Below are positions 7,352 through 14,024 of a DNA stretch of 16,588 nucleotides, piece after piece. Within the stretch, counting starts at the first letter, position 1. The number at the start of each line of letters is the position of its first letter. The notes below the pieces were generated by a model. It saw only the letters and a list, made by a program, of their open reading frames with translations. It was not told the DNA's origin and made no database searches. The stretch spans positions 1 to 16,588 of the forward strand of contig DAIUFK010000053.1 in NCBI GenBank assembly GCA_036844615.1, read 5' to 3'. A program made the position numbers and the translations under genes. Origin of the DNA: Palsa-872 sp036844615. Its GTDB lineage: Bacteria > Chloroflexota > Dormibacteria > Dormibacterales > Dormibacteraceae.

Positions 7352-8542
7352 TTATCTGTAAGCGCGCACCAGCAGCTCCGCGACGTGCTCGACCCGCATG
7401 GTCGAGGCTCGCGAGCGGAGGCCTGAAGCGAGCTGCATCTGACACCCGGGGTTGGCGGTGACGACCACCTCGGCCCGCGTGCTGAGAACGTCATCTGTCT
7501 TCTCTTGGAGGATGCGCGCTGACATCGAAGGTTCGAGCGTGCTGTAAAGGCCGGCGGCGCCGCAGCAGATCTCCGGGTGCCGCATCTCCACGAGCTCGAC
7601 GCCCGGGATGGAACTGATGAGGTCGCGGGGCTGCTTGCGGATGCGCTGAGCGTGAGCGAGGTGGCATGCATCCTGGTAGGTGACGCGTGCCTTCACCTCT
7701 CGCACGGCAGGCGGCAGGCCCACCTCTGCCAACCACTCGGTGAGGTCTTTGACCCTGCCCTTCAGCTCGGGGTAAAAATCCTTCAGGTGGGAGCCGCAGC
7801 CTGCCGAATCGACGACGAGCGCGTCGAATTGACCACCTCCATACACCCGCATGTTGGCGTCGCGCAGGAGCGCAGCGCCATCCATGTCTCCGTTGTGCGC
7901 GAGCAGCGCGCCGCAGCAGCGCTCGCCCGCCGGAAACCACACCTCGCAGCCGGCGAGCTGAAGCAACCTGACAGCTGCGTCGTGAGATTGCGGATAGAGG
8001 ATCGGCATCACACAACCGACAAGGAAGGCGACGCGATGGCGGCGCCGTCCGATCGCCGGCGCCACCCCGCCCGCGCCCTGCAGGGGCCGGAACTGTGCGC
8101 TCATCTTTGGCAGCTGGCGGCCCGAGCGGGCGATCGCCGTCAACCCGACTGCCTGTGCCGCTCGAGTCATCGAACCGAAGGCACGTAGGCGACGCGGGTG
8201 GGCGACGAGCTCTCGTAGCGCCGCACGCGCAAGCCATCGCTTCGGTGAGGGGCGGCGCACGCGCTCGACCTCCGCGCGCCCGGCCTCGATGATCCTCCCG
8301 TACGGCACTCCCGACGGGCAGACCGCCTCGCAGGTGCGGCAGCCAAGACACAGGTCGATGTGTCGCGCCTGGTCCTCGGTGAATGGAAGAGAGCCTCGCT
8401 TCCACTCGGTCATCAGCTGGATGCGCCCCCGCGGCGATTCGGTCTCGAGGCCGGTGGCCCGAAATGTTGGGCATGCATCGAGGCAGAGGCCGCAGTGCAC
8501 GCACGTGGCGAGGTCGTCGTCCTTTAAAAGGTCGAAGGCCAT
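7352..8542 (-). CDS. glcF: Glycolate oxidase iron-sulfur subunit
   Basis: A 396-aa subunit that passes electrons from glycolate oxidation to the respiratory chain. Two 4Fe-4S binding motifs lie near the N-terminus: CVHCGLCLDACP with C14, C17, C20 and C24, and CLGCRTCEAVCP with C65, C68, C71 and C75. Two Cys-rich CCG domains follow, recognisable by GERCCGALLAHNGD and EICCGAAGLY. Length is close to E. coli GlcF (407 aa). The ATG at 8542-8540 overlaps the glcE stop as TGATG and has GGGAGG about 11 nt upstream; the frame is open further upstream but that part overlaps glcE. It is the last gene of the minus-strand operon and ends 12 bp from the convergent PP2C gene, with only a weak 4-bp hairpin between them. 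Confidence 0.95.
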   Translation of the reverse strand: MAFDLLKDDDLATCVHCGLCLDACPTFRATGLETESPRGRIQLMTEWKRGSLPFTEDQARHIDLCLGCRTCEAVCPSGVPYGRIIEAGRAEVERVRRPSPKRWLARAALRELVAHPRRLRAFGSMTRAAQAVGLTAIARSGRQLPKMSAQFRPLQGAGGVAPAIGRRRHRVAFLVGCVMPILYPQSHDAAVRLLQLAGCEVWFPAGERCCGALLAHNGDMDGAALLRDANMRVYGGGQFDALVVDSAGCGSHLKDFYPELKGRVKDLTEWLAEVGLPPAVREVKARVTYQDACHLAHAQRIRKQPRDLISSIPGVELVEMRHPEICCGAAGLYSTLEPSMSARILQEKTDDVLSTRAEVVVTANPGCQMQLASGLRSRASTMRVEHVAELLVRAYR

Positions 8543-9711
8543 CAGACGACAAACCTCCCTGGGTTCAGGATCTTCTCCGGGTCGAATGCAGCCTTCAATC
8601 GCTGCATCAGCTCGAGCGTGGGCGGTGGGGCGCCCCAAGCGCCGACCTCGTGCCGAAGCTCGGGCGGCGCGGCCATGAGGACGAGCGAGCCGCCGGACGA
8701 TTCAGCCGCGCTGCGCGCTTTGCGCACAGTATCGGCGCCTGTTGCGATCGACCAGTAAACGACCCCGACCCCTGGCGACGCCCACCACTCAGCGCCTTGG
8801 GGGAGGGAGAGCAGCGTCGCATGCATCCGGTGACTAGGGATGGCGATGCGCGCCCAGCTCTCGGGTGCGCGATGCGAATGCTCAGACCACGCGTTTGGAT
8901 CCGCCTCATCCCAGCCGAGCTCGGCCACCATACGGTTCACCGCATCACGGCTGCCCAGGAACCTGGCGAGGACCTTGCCGCTGGAGAACATCTCAAGGGC
9001 AGCGGGAGCGAGCGCGAGGGTGAGTGCTCGGTCGCCGGCGGCCCAGGCTTCGTCGAGCGACGGATACGAGCTCTCGAGCGTCACGTCGTGCAGCGGCTTG
9101 GGGAAGACCTTGAACGAAGCGGCGACGATCACGCCGAGCGCGCCGAGCGCGCCAAGGTGCAGCTTCATCATGTCGTAGCCGCTCACGTTCTTGACCACGC
9201 GCCCGCCTGCGCTCGCCAGGCGGCCGTCGGGGAGGGCGACTCGGATGCCGATGAGGAAATCGCGGGGGGAGCCGAAGCGCAGCCGAAGTGGGCCCGTCCA
9301 GCCGGAGGCGAGCAGGCCGCCGATCGTGTGCCCCGGCGAGTTGAACGGGTCGAGCGGGAGAAACTGAGAGGTCTTGCCGAGCTCGGTCTGCAGCGCCTCC
9401 AGCGTGATGCCGGCTTCGACGGTGACAACCATGTCACCGTGCGTATGCTCGATCACTCGATCGAGGCGAGACGTGTGAATCTCGACATCACATCGCGCGG
9501 GCGGATCGCCCATGGCGCTGGCCCTGCCCCCGCCCACCGGTACAACCGCCGATCGAGCAGTCGCGGCCTCGCGCAGGATTCGCGCCAGCTCCTCGGCGCT
9601 CGCCGGCTTTTCAATCTCCGGGGCCCGAGCGGGGTCACGACCGGAGCCTTGGCGCCCATGCGAGCCATCTCCGTCGTTGCCGCCTCCGCTCCTCGCGACG
9701 CGTATGTCCAT
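8542..9711 (-). CDS. glcE: Glycolate oxidase FAD-binding subunit
   Basis: A 389-aa FAD-binding (PCMH-type) flavoprotein that partners GlcD and GlcF in oxidising glycolate to glyoxylate. The N-terminal FAD domain shows VPVGGGRASAMGDPP (57-71), then PFNSPGHTIGGLLASGW and SAGGRVVKNVSGYDMMKL. The C-terminus AAFDPEKILNPGRF is the usual end of GlcD/GlcE proteins. The ATG at 9711 is preferred because GGAG lies 8 nt upstream; an in-frame ATG at 9765 would add 18 residues without a better site. Either start gives a Gly/Arg-rich N-terminal tail of about 30 residues that is not conserved-looking. The gap from the glcD stop is 93 bp. The very long open frame on the opposite strand is a GC-codon-bias shadow. 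Confidence 0.93.
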   Translation of the reverse strand: MDIRVARSGGGNDGDGSHGRQGSGRDPARAPEIEKPASAEELARILREAATARSAVVPVGGGRASAMGDPPARCDVEIHTSRLDRVIEHTHGDMVVTVEAGITLEALQTELGKTSQFLPLDPFNSPGHTIGGLLASGWTGPLRLRFGSPRDFLIGIRVALPDGRLASAGGRVVKNVSGYDMMKLHLGALGALGVIVAASFKVFPKPLHDVTLESSYPSLDEAWAAGDRALTLALAPAALEMFSSGKVLARFLGSRDAVNRMVAELGWDEADPNAWSEHSHRAPESWARIAIPSHRMHATLLSLPQGAEWWASPGVGVVYWSIATGADTVRKARSAAESSGGSLVLMAAPPELRHEVGAWGAPPPTLELMQRLKAAFDPEKILNPGRFVV

Positions 9712-9804
9712 ACGCTTAGCTCCGGTGCTCGGCGGCGTCTGGGATCTGGCCCACCTGGACACCAATTCTCTCGGCCGCGCCCCCGCTCGCGCCCCGGGGC
9801 GCCT

Positions 9805-11247
9805 TCACCACCACTTCGCCTCGCTGGCGAGGCCAGTGCGTCCAGGCAATCGCGCCTGCTTGCGGTCGGGGTCGGGGAAGATCTTGCCTGGGTTCATGAT
9901 CCCGTCCGGGTCGAAAGCGTCCTTGACCTGGTGCATCGCGTCAAGGTCGTCGGGGCTGAAAACCCAGGGCATGAATGCGCTCTTCTCGAGGCCGATGCCG
10001 TGCTCGCCCGACAGCGCGCCGCCAAACTCCACGACTGCGCGCAGCATCTCCTCGCCCGCGCTCTCGACCTGGTGCAGCACCTCGTGGTCACGCAGGTCGA
10101 AGAGGATGTTGGGGTGCAGGTTGCCGTCGCCTGCGTGGAACACGTTCGCGACTGGCAGCTTGTAGTGCTCCCCGATCTCGCCGACCGCGGAAAGAATCTG
10201 CGGGAGCTTGGTTCGCGGCACGACGCCGTCGTGAAGGTAGTAGTTGGGCTTGATCCGCCCGAGCGCGCCAATCGCGCCCTTGCGCCCGGCCCACAGCAGG
10301 TCACGCTCGACAGGATTCTTCGCCTCGCGCAACGCGTAGCCGTGATTCGCCTCGAGCAGCTGGCGAATGGCGGCCATGAGCTCGCGCGTCGACTCCGAGA
10401 TGCCGTCGACCTCGACGAGAAGAACCGCGCCGGCATCGGTGGGGTAGCCCGCGTGGTAGTGCGCTTCGACCGCCCCGACGGTGACCTGGTCCATCATCTC
10501 AAGCGCTGCAGGCACGATGCCGCCCGCGATGACAGCCGAGACAGCGTGGCTTGCGCTCTCGATGGTCGGGAAGGCAGCGAGCAGCGTGGCGACCGTGGGC
10601 GGCACTCGCAGCAGCCGCACCTTCACCTTGGTGATTGCGCACAGCGTGCCCTCGGACCCGACAAGGACGCCGCACAGGTCGAGGCCGACGCGATCGGGGG
10701 CGTCGCCGCTCACCCAGTGGACGCTGCCGTCGGCGAACACGACCTCCATGCCGAGCACGTGGTTGGTCGTCACGCCGTAGTAAAGGCAGTGCGGCCCGCC
10801 TGAGTTCTCGGCCGCGTTGCCTCCGATCGTGCAGGCCTTCTGGCTTGAAGGGTCCGGCGCGTAGAAGAGCCCGTGCGAGGCGGCGGCAAGCGAAAGTTCC
10901 TGGTTGACGACGCCGGGCTCGACGAGCGCCGTTTGACTCACGGGGTCGATCTCGAGGATGCGGCGCATTCGAGTCATCTGGAGGGCGATGCCGCCGCGGA
11001 TGGTGACCGCACCCCCCGAAAGCCCGGTGCCGGCTCCTCGCGGCACCACAGGGATGTGGTGCTTCGCCGCGACCCTGACCACCGCTGCGACTTCCTCGCT
11101 GGTGGCGGGCAGCACCACCGCGTCAGGCATGGCGCCTTCGATCGATGCGTCGCGCGCGAAGATGTGCAGGTCGTACGTGCCATCGATGACGTGGTCGCGG
11201 CCGACCACGCTTCGCAGTTCCGCAATAGCAGGAGCGGGCAAGGCCAT
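9805..11247 (-). CDS. glcD: Glycolate oxidase catalytic FAD subunit
   Basis: A 480-aa FAD-linked oxidase that converts glycolate (and possibly D-lactate) to the 2-oxo acid. The FAD domain carries VPRGAGTGLSGGA (68-80) and PDPSSQKACTIGGNAAENS (131-149). The C-terminal oxidase domain carries HAGDGNLHPN (371-380) and GEHGIG (414-419), both near the flavin and substrate in this family, and ends with the usual DPDGIMNPGKIFP. Length compares with 499 aa in E. coli. The ATG at 11247 begins the conserved sequence and overlaps the stop of the upstream 111-aa gene as TGATG, so they are coupled. The frame is open to 11376 but that extension lies inside the upstream gene. This is the second gene of a four-gene minus-strand operon. 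Confidence 0.95.
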   Translation of the reverse strand: MALPAPAIAELRSVVGRDHVIDGTYDLHIFARDASIEGAMPDAVVLPATSEEVAAVVRVAAKHHIPVVPRGAGTGLSGGAVTIRGGIALQMTRMRRILEIDPVSQTALVEPGVVNQELSLAAASHGLFYAPDPSSQKACTIGGNAAENSGGPHCLYYGVTTNHVLGMEVVFADGSVHWVSGDAPDRVGLDLCGVLVGSEGTLCAITKVKVRLLRVPPTVATLLAAFPTIESASHAVSAVIAGGIVPAALEMMDQVTVGAVEAHYHAGYPTDAGAVLLVEVDGISESTRELMAAIRQLLEANHGYALREAKNPVERDLLWAGRKGAIGALGRIKPNYYLHDGVVPRTKLPQILSAVGEIGEHYKLPVANVFHAGDGNLHPNILFDLRDHEVLHQVESAGEEMLRAVVEFGGALSGEHGIGLEKSAFMPWVFSPDDLDAMHQVKDAFDPDGIMNPGKIFPDPDRKQARLPGRTGLASEAKWW

Positions 11248-11582
11248 CAGGCCAGCGGTGCCTCGCGCTCCGGGTTGCGCTCGAAAGCCTCGAATCTGCG
11301 CGTCATCGCCCCTGGCAGGCCAGGCGCCTCGACCGCTGCGGCGCCCGCGATGAGGAGCGGGAGCCACCGGTTGCACTCTTCGTCCGTGGGCATGCGGTCG
11401 GTGCGCTCGAAGATCGCTTCCTGGATGCGGCTGTGGGGCGAGACCTGGATGGTGAACCAGACTGAGAGGCCGTCCGCGGTGATGATGTGATGCCGCTCGT
11501 CGACCCGTCGGTTGACGGGCAGCTTCATGGGCTTCGCCTCGGCGGCCGCCCGGAGCTGAGTGGCGTCAGACTCGATGCTCAC
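11247..11582 (-). CDS. Uncharacterised 111-aa protein, first gene of the glycolate oxidase operon
   Basis: I do not recognise a family. The GTG start at 11582 gives MSIESDATQLRAAAEAKPMK... and ends EAFERNPEREAPLA. The composition is that of a soluble mixed alpha/beta protein: a strand-like HHIITADGLSVWFTIQVSP centre, an acidic helix (TDRMPTDEECNRW), a hydrophobic LPLLIAGAAAVEAPGLPGAM stretch and a charged tail. Support for coding comes from the 1-nt TGATG overlap with glcD, from amino-acid composition unlike a random frame, and from a TAAGCT hexamer 7 nt before the GTG that would serve a leaderless transcript. An alternative start is the ATG at 11528 (93 aa) with GAGG 8 nt upstream. Its place suggests a link to glycolate oxidase, but the function is unknown. 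Confidence 0.65.
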   Translation of the reverse strand: MSIESDATQLRAAAEAKPMKLPVNRRVDERHHIITADGLSVWFTIQVSPHSRIQEAIFERTDRMPTDEECNRWLPLLIAGAAAVEAPGLPGAMTRRFEAFERNPEREAPLA

Positions 11583-11589
11583 CGAGTCC

Positions 11590-11599
11590 AGCTTAAACT
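11590..11599. promoter_or_regulatory. Overlapping divergent -10 boxes, likely leaderless promoters
   Basis: Plus strand: TAAACT at 11594-11599, then 7 nt, then the ATG at 11607. Minus strand: TAAGCT at 11595-11590, then 7 nt, then the GTG at 11582. Both fit the TANNNT form of a -10 box, and both place transcription start on or next to the first base of the start codon. The two boxes share two base pairs. Neither gene has a good Shine-Dalgarno and no clear -35 is seen. The leaderless reading is inferred from spacing on both sides. Confidence 0.5.
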
Positions 11600-11606
11600 C
11601 GAATCG

Positions 11607-12593
11607 ATGGATGGTCGAGAAAGGGTGGAGGCGGCACTGGCGATGGGGGTCGCCGACCGGCCACCGGTTGGGGCGTGGGGGCACACATACAAAGAGGAAT
11701 GGTCGCCGGAGGACCTCGCCGGCGTGACGGTTGAGCGCGCGCGGCAGTTCGGTTGGGATTTCGTGAAGTTCCAACCGCGCGCGACCTGCTTCGCGGAGGC
11801 TTTCGGGTCGGTCTACAAGCCGGCGGGGCACCGGCTCAAGGGGCCTGTCCCGGTCAGCGTCGCGGTGCCTGACCTCGAGGCGTGGCACACGGTTTCCGCC
11901 AGCAACCCCAAGGCTTTGCACGACCAGGCCGAGTCGTTGGGCATGGTGGTGAGGGAGCTCGGCGGTGGCGTTCCGGTCATCCAGACGGTTTTCAGCCCGA
12001 TCACAGTGGCCGGCTACCTGGTCGGAAAGTCGAAATCGCGAGTGGTGCGCGAGCTGCGCAAGAACCCCGACGTCGTGCGGCCCGCTTTGGAGAAGATCGC
12101 TGACGAGCTCGTTGATTTCGCCAAGCGTTCGGTCAAGGCGGGTGCGGCCGGCATCTTCTACGCGATCTCCGGCTACGCGAGCAAGGATGCAATGCCAGAG
12201 GCCGTGTACAGGGAGCTGGTGCTGCCCCTCGACCTCAGCGTGCTCGAGCGCCTGCCACGCGAGGCGTGGTTCAACGCTGTCCACCTGTGTGGGTCGCACC
12301 TGAACTTCGGCCTCGCACGAGAGCTGCCGGCGCAGGTGGTCAGTTGGTCCATACACAACCAGGGGAACCTGTCGCTGGCTGAGGGCAGGACGATGAGCGG
12401 GCGGGCGGTGATGGGAGGACTGGGACAGCGCGGAAGCTTGCTGTACGGGCCGCCTGCCGAGGTCGAGGCGGAAGCGAGGCGCGCGATCGCGGAGACGGGA
12501 GGCCGGGGATTGCTGCTCGCGCCAGGGTGCTCGGTGCCAACACGGGCGAAGGACGTGAACCTGGCGGCGATGGTGTCCGCCGTCGCCGCGTGA
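11607..12593 (+). CDS. URO-D superfamily protein with MtaA-like zinc motif (not canonical HemE)
   Basis: A 328-aa protein of the uroporphyrinogen decarboxylase/cobamide methyltransferase fold. The family ending LLLAPGCSVPTRAKDVNLAAMVSAV (304-326) is clear. Near the N-terminus, where HemE has an arginine-containing RQAGRY motif that binds porphyrin carboxylates, this protein reads PPVGAWGHTYKEEW, so haem synthesis is unlikely. Instead it has H226-L-C228 (in AVHLCGSH) and C308 (in PGCS), an H-x-C-x79-C arrangement like the zinc site (H-x-C-x~76-C) of MtaA/MtbA-type methyltransferases. A zinc-dependent methyl transfer involving a corrinoid or thiol is therefore a reasonable but unproven idea. 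The ATG at 11607 is the first codon before the conserved GRERVEAAL; it lacks a Shine-Dalgarno. The next gene overlaps as GTGA. Confidence 0.8.
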   Translation: MDGRERVEAALAMGVADRPPVGAWGHTYKEEWSPEDLAGVTVERARQFGWDFVKFQPRATCFAEAFGSVYKPAGHRLKGPVPVSVAVPDLEAWHTVSASNPKALHDQAESLGMVVRELGGGVPVIQTVFSPITVAGYLVGKSKSRVVRELRKNPDVVRPALEKIADELVDFAKRSVKAGAAGIFYAISGYASKDAMPEAVYRELVLPLDLSVLERLPREAWFNAVHLCGSHLNFGLARELPAQVVSWSIHNQGNLSLAEGRTMSGRAVMGGLGQRGSLLYGPPAEVEAEARRAIAETGGRGLLLAPGCSVPTRAKDVNLAAMVSAVAA

Positions 12594-13000
12594 AGGTCGT
12601 CGCGGGGCTTGCCGAGATCGTGCTCTGGGTCAGGGACATGGAGGCGGGCCTGCATTTCTACCGCGACCTGTTCGGGCTCGAGGTCATCTCGCCACCGGAG
12701 CTGCCGAACAAGTTCCTGAAAGCGGGTGATGGTGCCGACGGGGTGCCGGAGATGATCGTGCTGGTGCCGCACCCCGATAGGTCATCGGAGTTCCCGCGCG
12801 AGAAGGCGAAGCGGGTGCTGCATCACCTCGCATTTCGCATCGAGGCATCGGCGTACGAAGGGATGCGGGAGCGCTTTATCGCTGCTGGTGTGGAGGTGCG
12901 CTCAGGCATTCATCCGGTGCTGAAGGGAGTGCGCACGTTCTACGTCGACGACCCGGACGGAAACGAGGTGGAGTGCATATCTCGGGACTTGACCGCGTGA
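12590..13000 (+). CDS. VOC superfamily (glyoxalase/dioxygenase-type) protein
   Basis: A 136-aa protein with the paired beta-alpha-beta-beta-beta layout of the vicinal oxygen chelate fold. It opens LAEIVLWVRDMEAGLHFYRDLFGLEV (7-32), has RVLHHLAFRIE (75-85) in the middle, and ends TFYVDDPDGNEVECI (116-130). Candidate metal ligands are E9, H78 or H79, and E128. The GTG at 12590 overlaps the URO-D-like stop as GTGA, which fixes the start despite the longer open frame upstream. The substrate cannot be read from sequence; the family includes glyoxalases, extradiol dioxygenases, epimerases and resistance proteins. It is in an operon with the URO-D-like gene. Confidence 0.88.
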   Translation: MKVVAGLAEIVLWVRDMEAGLHFYRDLFGLEVISPPELPNKFLKAGDGADGVPEMIVLVPHPDRSSEFPREKAKRVLHHLAFRIEASAYEGMRERFIAAGVEVRSGIHPVLKGVRTFYVDDPDGNEVECISRDLTA

Positions 13001-13230
13001 TCCCGACGCCGTCCGACGCGGTGCTCGTCAAGTTGGCGAGCATCGCTGCTCAGGTCGAGGAGCTGCTGGCTTCCGACAACCCGCTGAACAAAGAGCGGGT
13101 AGGGCTCAAGACCGTCAAGAACGATCGGCGGAGGACGATGGAATCAATCCTGGTCCTGCTCGCAGACCGGGACGTGAGGGCCTACGTGGGGGAACTCGAG
13201 CGCACGGGGATCCTACCGGTCAGGCGCTGA
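12997..13230 (+). CDS. Uncharacterised 77-aa protein, third gene of the URO-D/VOC operon
   Basis: The GTG at 12997 overlaps the VOC stop as GTGA, the same junction seen one gene earlier, which favours it over the ATG at 12973 (28-nt overlap). The protein is short and mostly helical in appearance: SDAVLVKLASIAAQVEELL, then a basic patch (TVKNDRRRTMESI), then a second helix ILVLLADRDVRAYVGELE and a basic end. It has no membrane segment or cysteine and I recognise no family. It ends 7 bp before the convergent DoxX gene, leaving no room for a terminator hairpin outside coding sequence. Confidence 0.65.
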   Translation: MIPTPSDAVLVKLASIAAQVEELLASDNPLNKERVGLKTVKNDRRRTMESILVLLADRDVRAYVGELERTGILPVRR

Positions 13231-13237
13231 GGTGGCG

Positions 13238-13768
13238 TCAGGTCGCCTGGGGCTTGGTCTCTGCCTCGGGGGCTTTGGGGCTTCGAGAGGCGAGGGTCGC
13301 GGCGGATCCCGCGATCACAGCGATGATGCCCACGATGAGGATCGCAGGCTCCGGCAGGTGGATGCCCAACGCCTGATCGAGGGAGTACGTCCCGGGCCCG
13401 GTCAGAGCGACGGCGATGACTGATGCCAGAAGGGTCAGGTTGAACTCGTAGCCCCGCTTGCCGGCCCAGAAGCCGTTGGCCCAGTGCACCGTGGCGATGG
13501 CGACGATCATGGTGCCGGCGATCGCGAGGCTGCCGAGGGGGGAGAGGAGGCCCAGCGCGAAGAGGAGGCCGCCGCCGAACTCGGATAGCGCGGCGATCCA
13601 GGCCCAGGGTGCTGCAGGCCGGATCCGGAGCTTGGTGACCATCTGTGCCCAACCCGCGATTCCTGTGCCTCCCCACCAGCCAAACAGCTTCTGGGCGCCG
13701 TGCGCGGCCATGGTCAGACCAACCACAGCTCTCAGAATCAGAAGACCCAAGCTCAACAGCATCGTCAT
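13238..13768 (-). CDS. DoxX-family membrane protein
   Basis: A 176-aa integral membrane protein with four predicted helices. Family hallmarks are the first helix ending in GLTMAAHGAQKLFGWWGGTG, then LSEFGGGLLFALGLLSPLGSLAI, and the HWANGFWAGKRGYEFNLTLL stretch. DoxX-family proteins are found in redox and thiol-stress complexes in some bacteria, but most are uncharacterised, so no specific role is claimed. The ATG at 13768 is chosen because GGAG lies 10 nt upstream and the hydrophobic helix begins directly after; an in-frame ATG at 13798 would add ten residues. The C-terminal tail is polar and charged (SPKAPEAETKPQAT). It is a single-gene unit between a convergent operon and a divergent tRNA gene. 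Confidence 0.88.
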   Translation of the reverse strand: MTMLLSLGLLILRAVVGLTMAAHGAQKLFGWWGGTGIAGWAQMVTKLRIRPAAPWAWIAALSEFGGGLLFALGLLSPLGSLAIAGTMIVAIATVHWANGFWAGKRGYEFNLTLLASVIAVALTGPGTYSLDQALGIHLPEPAILIVGIIAVIAGSAATLASRSPKAPEAETKPQAT

Positions 13769-13811
13769 GAAAAGGTATCTCCGCGCGGCGTTACCCATTC
13801 AATCGTCCGGA

Positions 13812-13817
13812 TAGACT
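13812..13817 (+). promoter_or_regulatory. Possible -10 box for the tRNA gene
   Basis: TAGACT lies 32 nt before the 5' end of the tRNA, a reasonable distance for a short pre-tRNA leader. No good -35 is found 16-18 bp upstream; GTTACC at 13790-13795 is a poor match at 16 bp spacing. This is a weak call made from position and hexamer only. Confidence 0.3.
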
Positions 13818-13849
13818 CAGCGGGTCCGGGAACCATCAGGCCCGGAGGA

Positions 13850-13926
13850 GGGCCCGTAGCTCAGCTGGTCAGAGCGGCCGACTCATAATCGGCTGGTCGT
13901 TGGTTCGATCCCAACCGGGCCCACCA
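13850..13926 (+). tRNA. tRNA with CAT anticodon, probably tRNA-Ile2 (alternatively tRNA-Met)
   Basis: The full cloverleaf folds without mismatches: acceptor GGGCCCG (13850-13856) with CGGGCCC (13916-13922), D-arm GCTC/GAGC, anticodon stem GCCGA/TCGGC around loop CTCATAA with CAT at 13884-13886, T-arm GTTGG/CCAAC with loop TTCGATC, discriminator A and encoded CCA at 13924-13926. CAT tRNAs are tRNA-Met or tRNA-Ile2, whose C34 is converted to lysidine by TilS. Pairs C4-G69 and C5-G68 match the acceptor-stem features that TilS recognises in E. coli tRNA-Ile2, and the CTCATAA loop fits, so Ile2 is favoured. It is not an initiator, since 1-72 is a normal G-C pair. Its 3' end borders a mobile-element remnant. 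Confidence 0.93.
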
Positions 13927-13980
13927 ATTTTCGAGATCATTTCGAGCCTCCTTGGTGGTCTTGGCCGCCGTCGGCAGCGG

Positions 13981-14004
13981 TTTGACAACAATTCTGACAA
14001 CAGT
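13981..14004. repeat. Tandem TGACAACA repeat beside the tRNA
   Basis: TTTGACAACA at 13981-13990 is followed by TCTGACAACA at 13993-14002, so the 8-mer TGACAACA recurs at 12-bp spacing. The copies sit about 55 bp from the tRNA 3' end, at the edge of the element remnant, where integrase arm-type sites often lie. The stretch is AT-richer than its surroundings. The integrase-site role is inferred. Confidence 0.4.
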
Positions 14005-14024
14005 TTGGTTCGTTTCCGAGGCTG

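Noticed and set aside
7340..7352. Possible bidirectional terminator between the PP2C gene and glcF
   Set aside because: Only a 4-bp ACCC/GGGT stem with no U-tract; too weak to call.
9789..9802. 14-bp GC palindrome just after glcD
   Set aside because: A perfect palindrome, but made only of G and C in a GC-rich gap, with no U-tract; probably composition, at most a weak RNA hairpin between glcD and glcE.
8383..10803. An 806-codon open frame on the plus strand opposite glcE and glcD
   Set aside because: It lies entirely antisense to well-supported genes, its product is low-quality Arg/Ala/Gly/His-rich sequence without a domain, and such shadows are expected from high GC at third positions.
11603..12356. 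Upstream part of the minus-strand frame that contains the 111-aa gene
   Set aside because: It is antisense to the URO-D-like gene and has no coherent protein features; only the part from 11582 down reads as natural protein.
11607..12593. Naming the URO-D-like gene hemE
   Set aside because: The arginine signature near the HemE N-terminus is absent, and the H-x-C...C zinc-type motif and the gene context point elsewhere.
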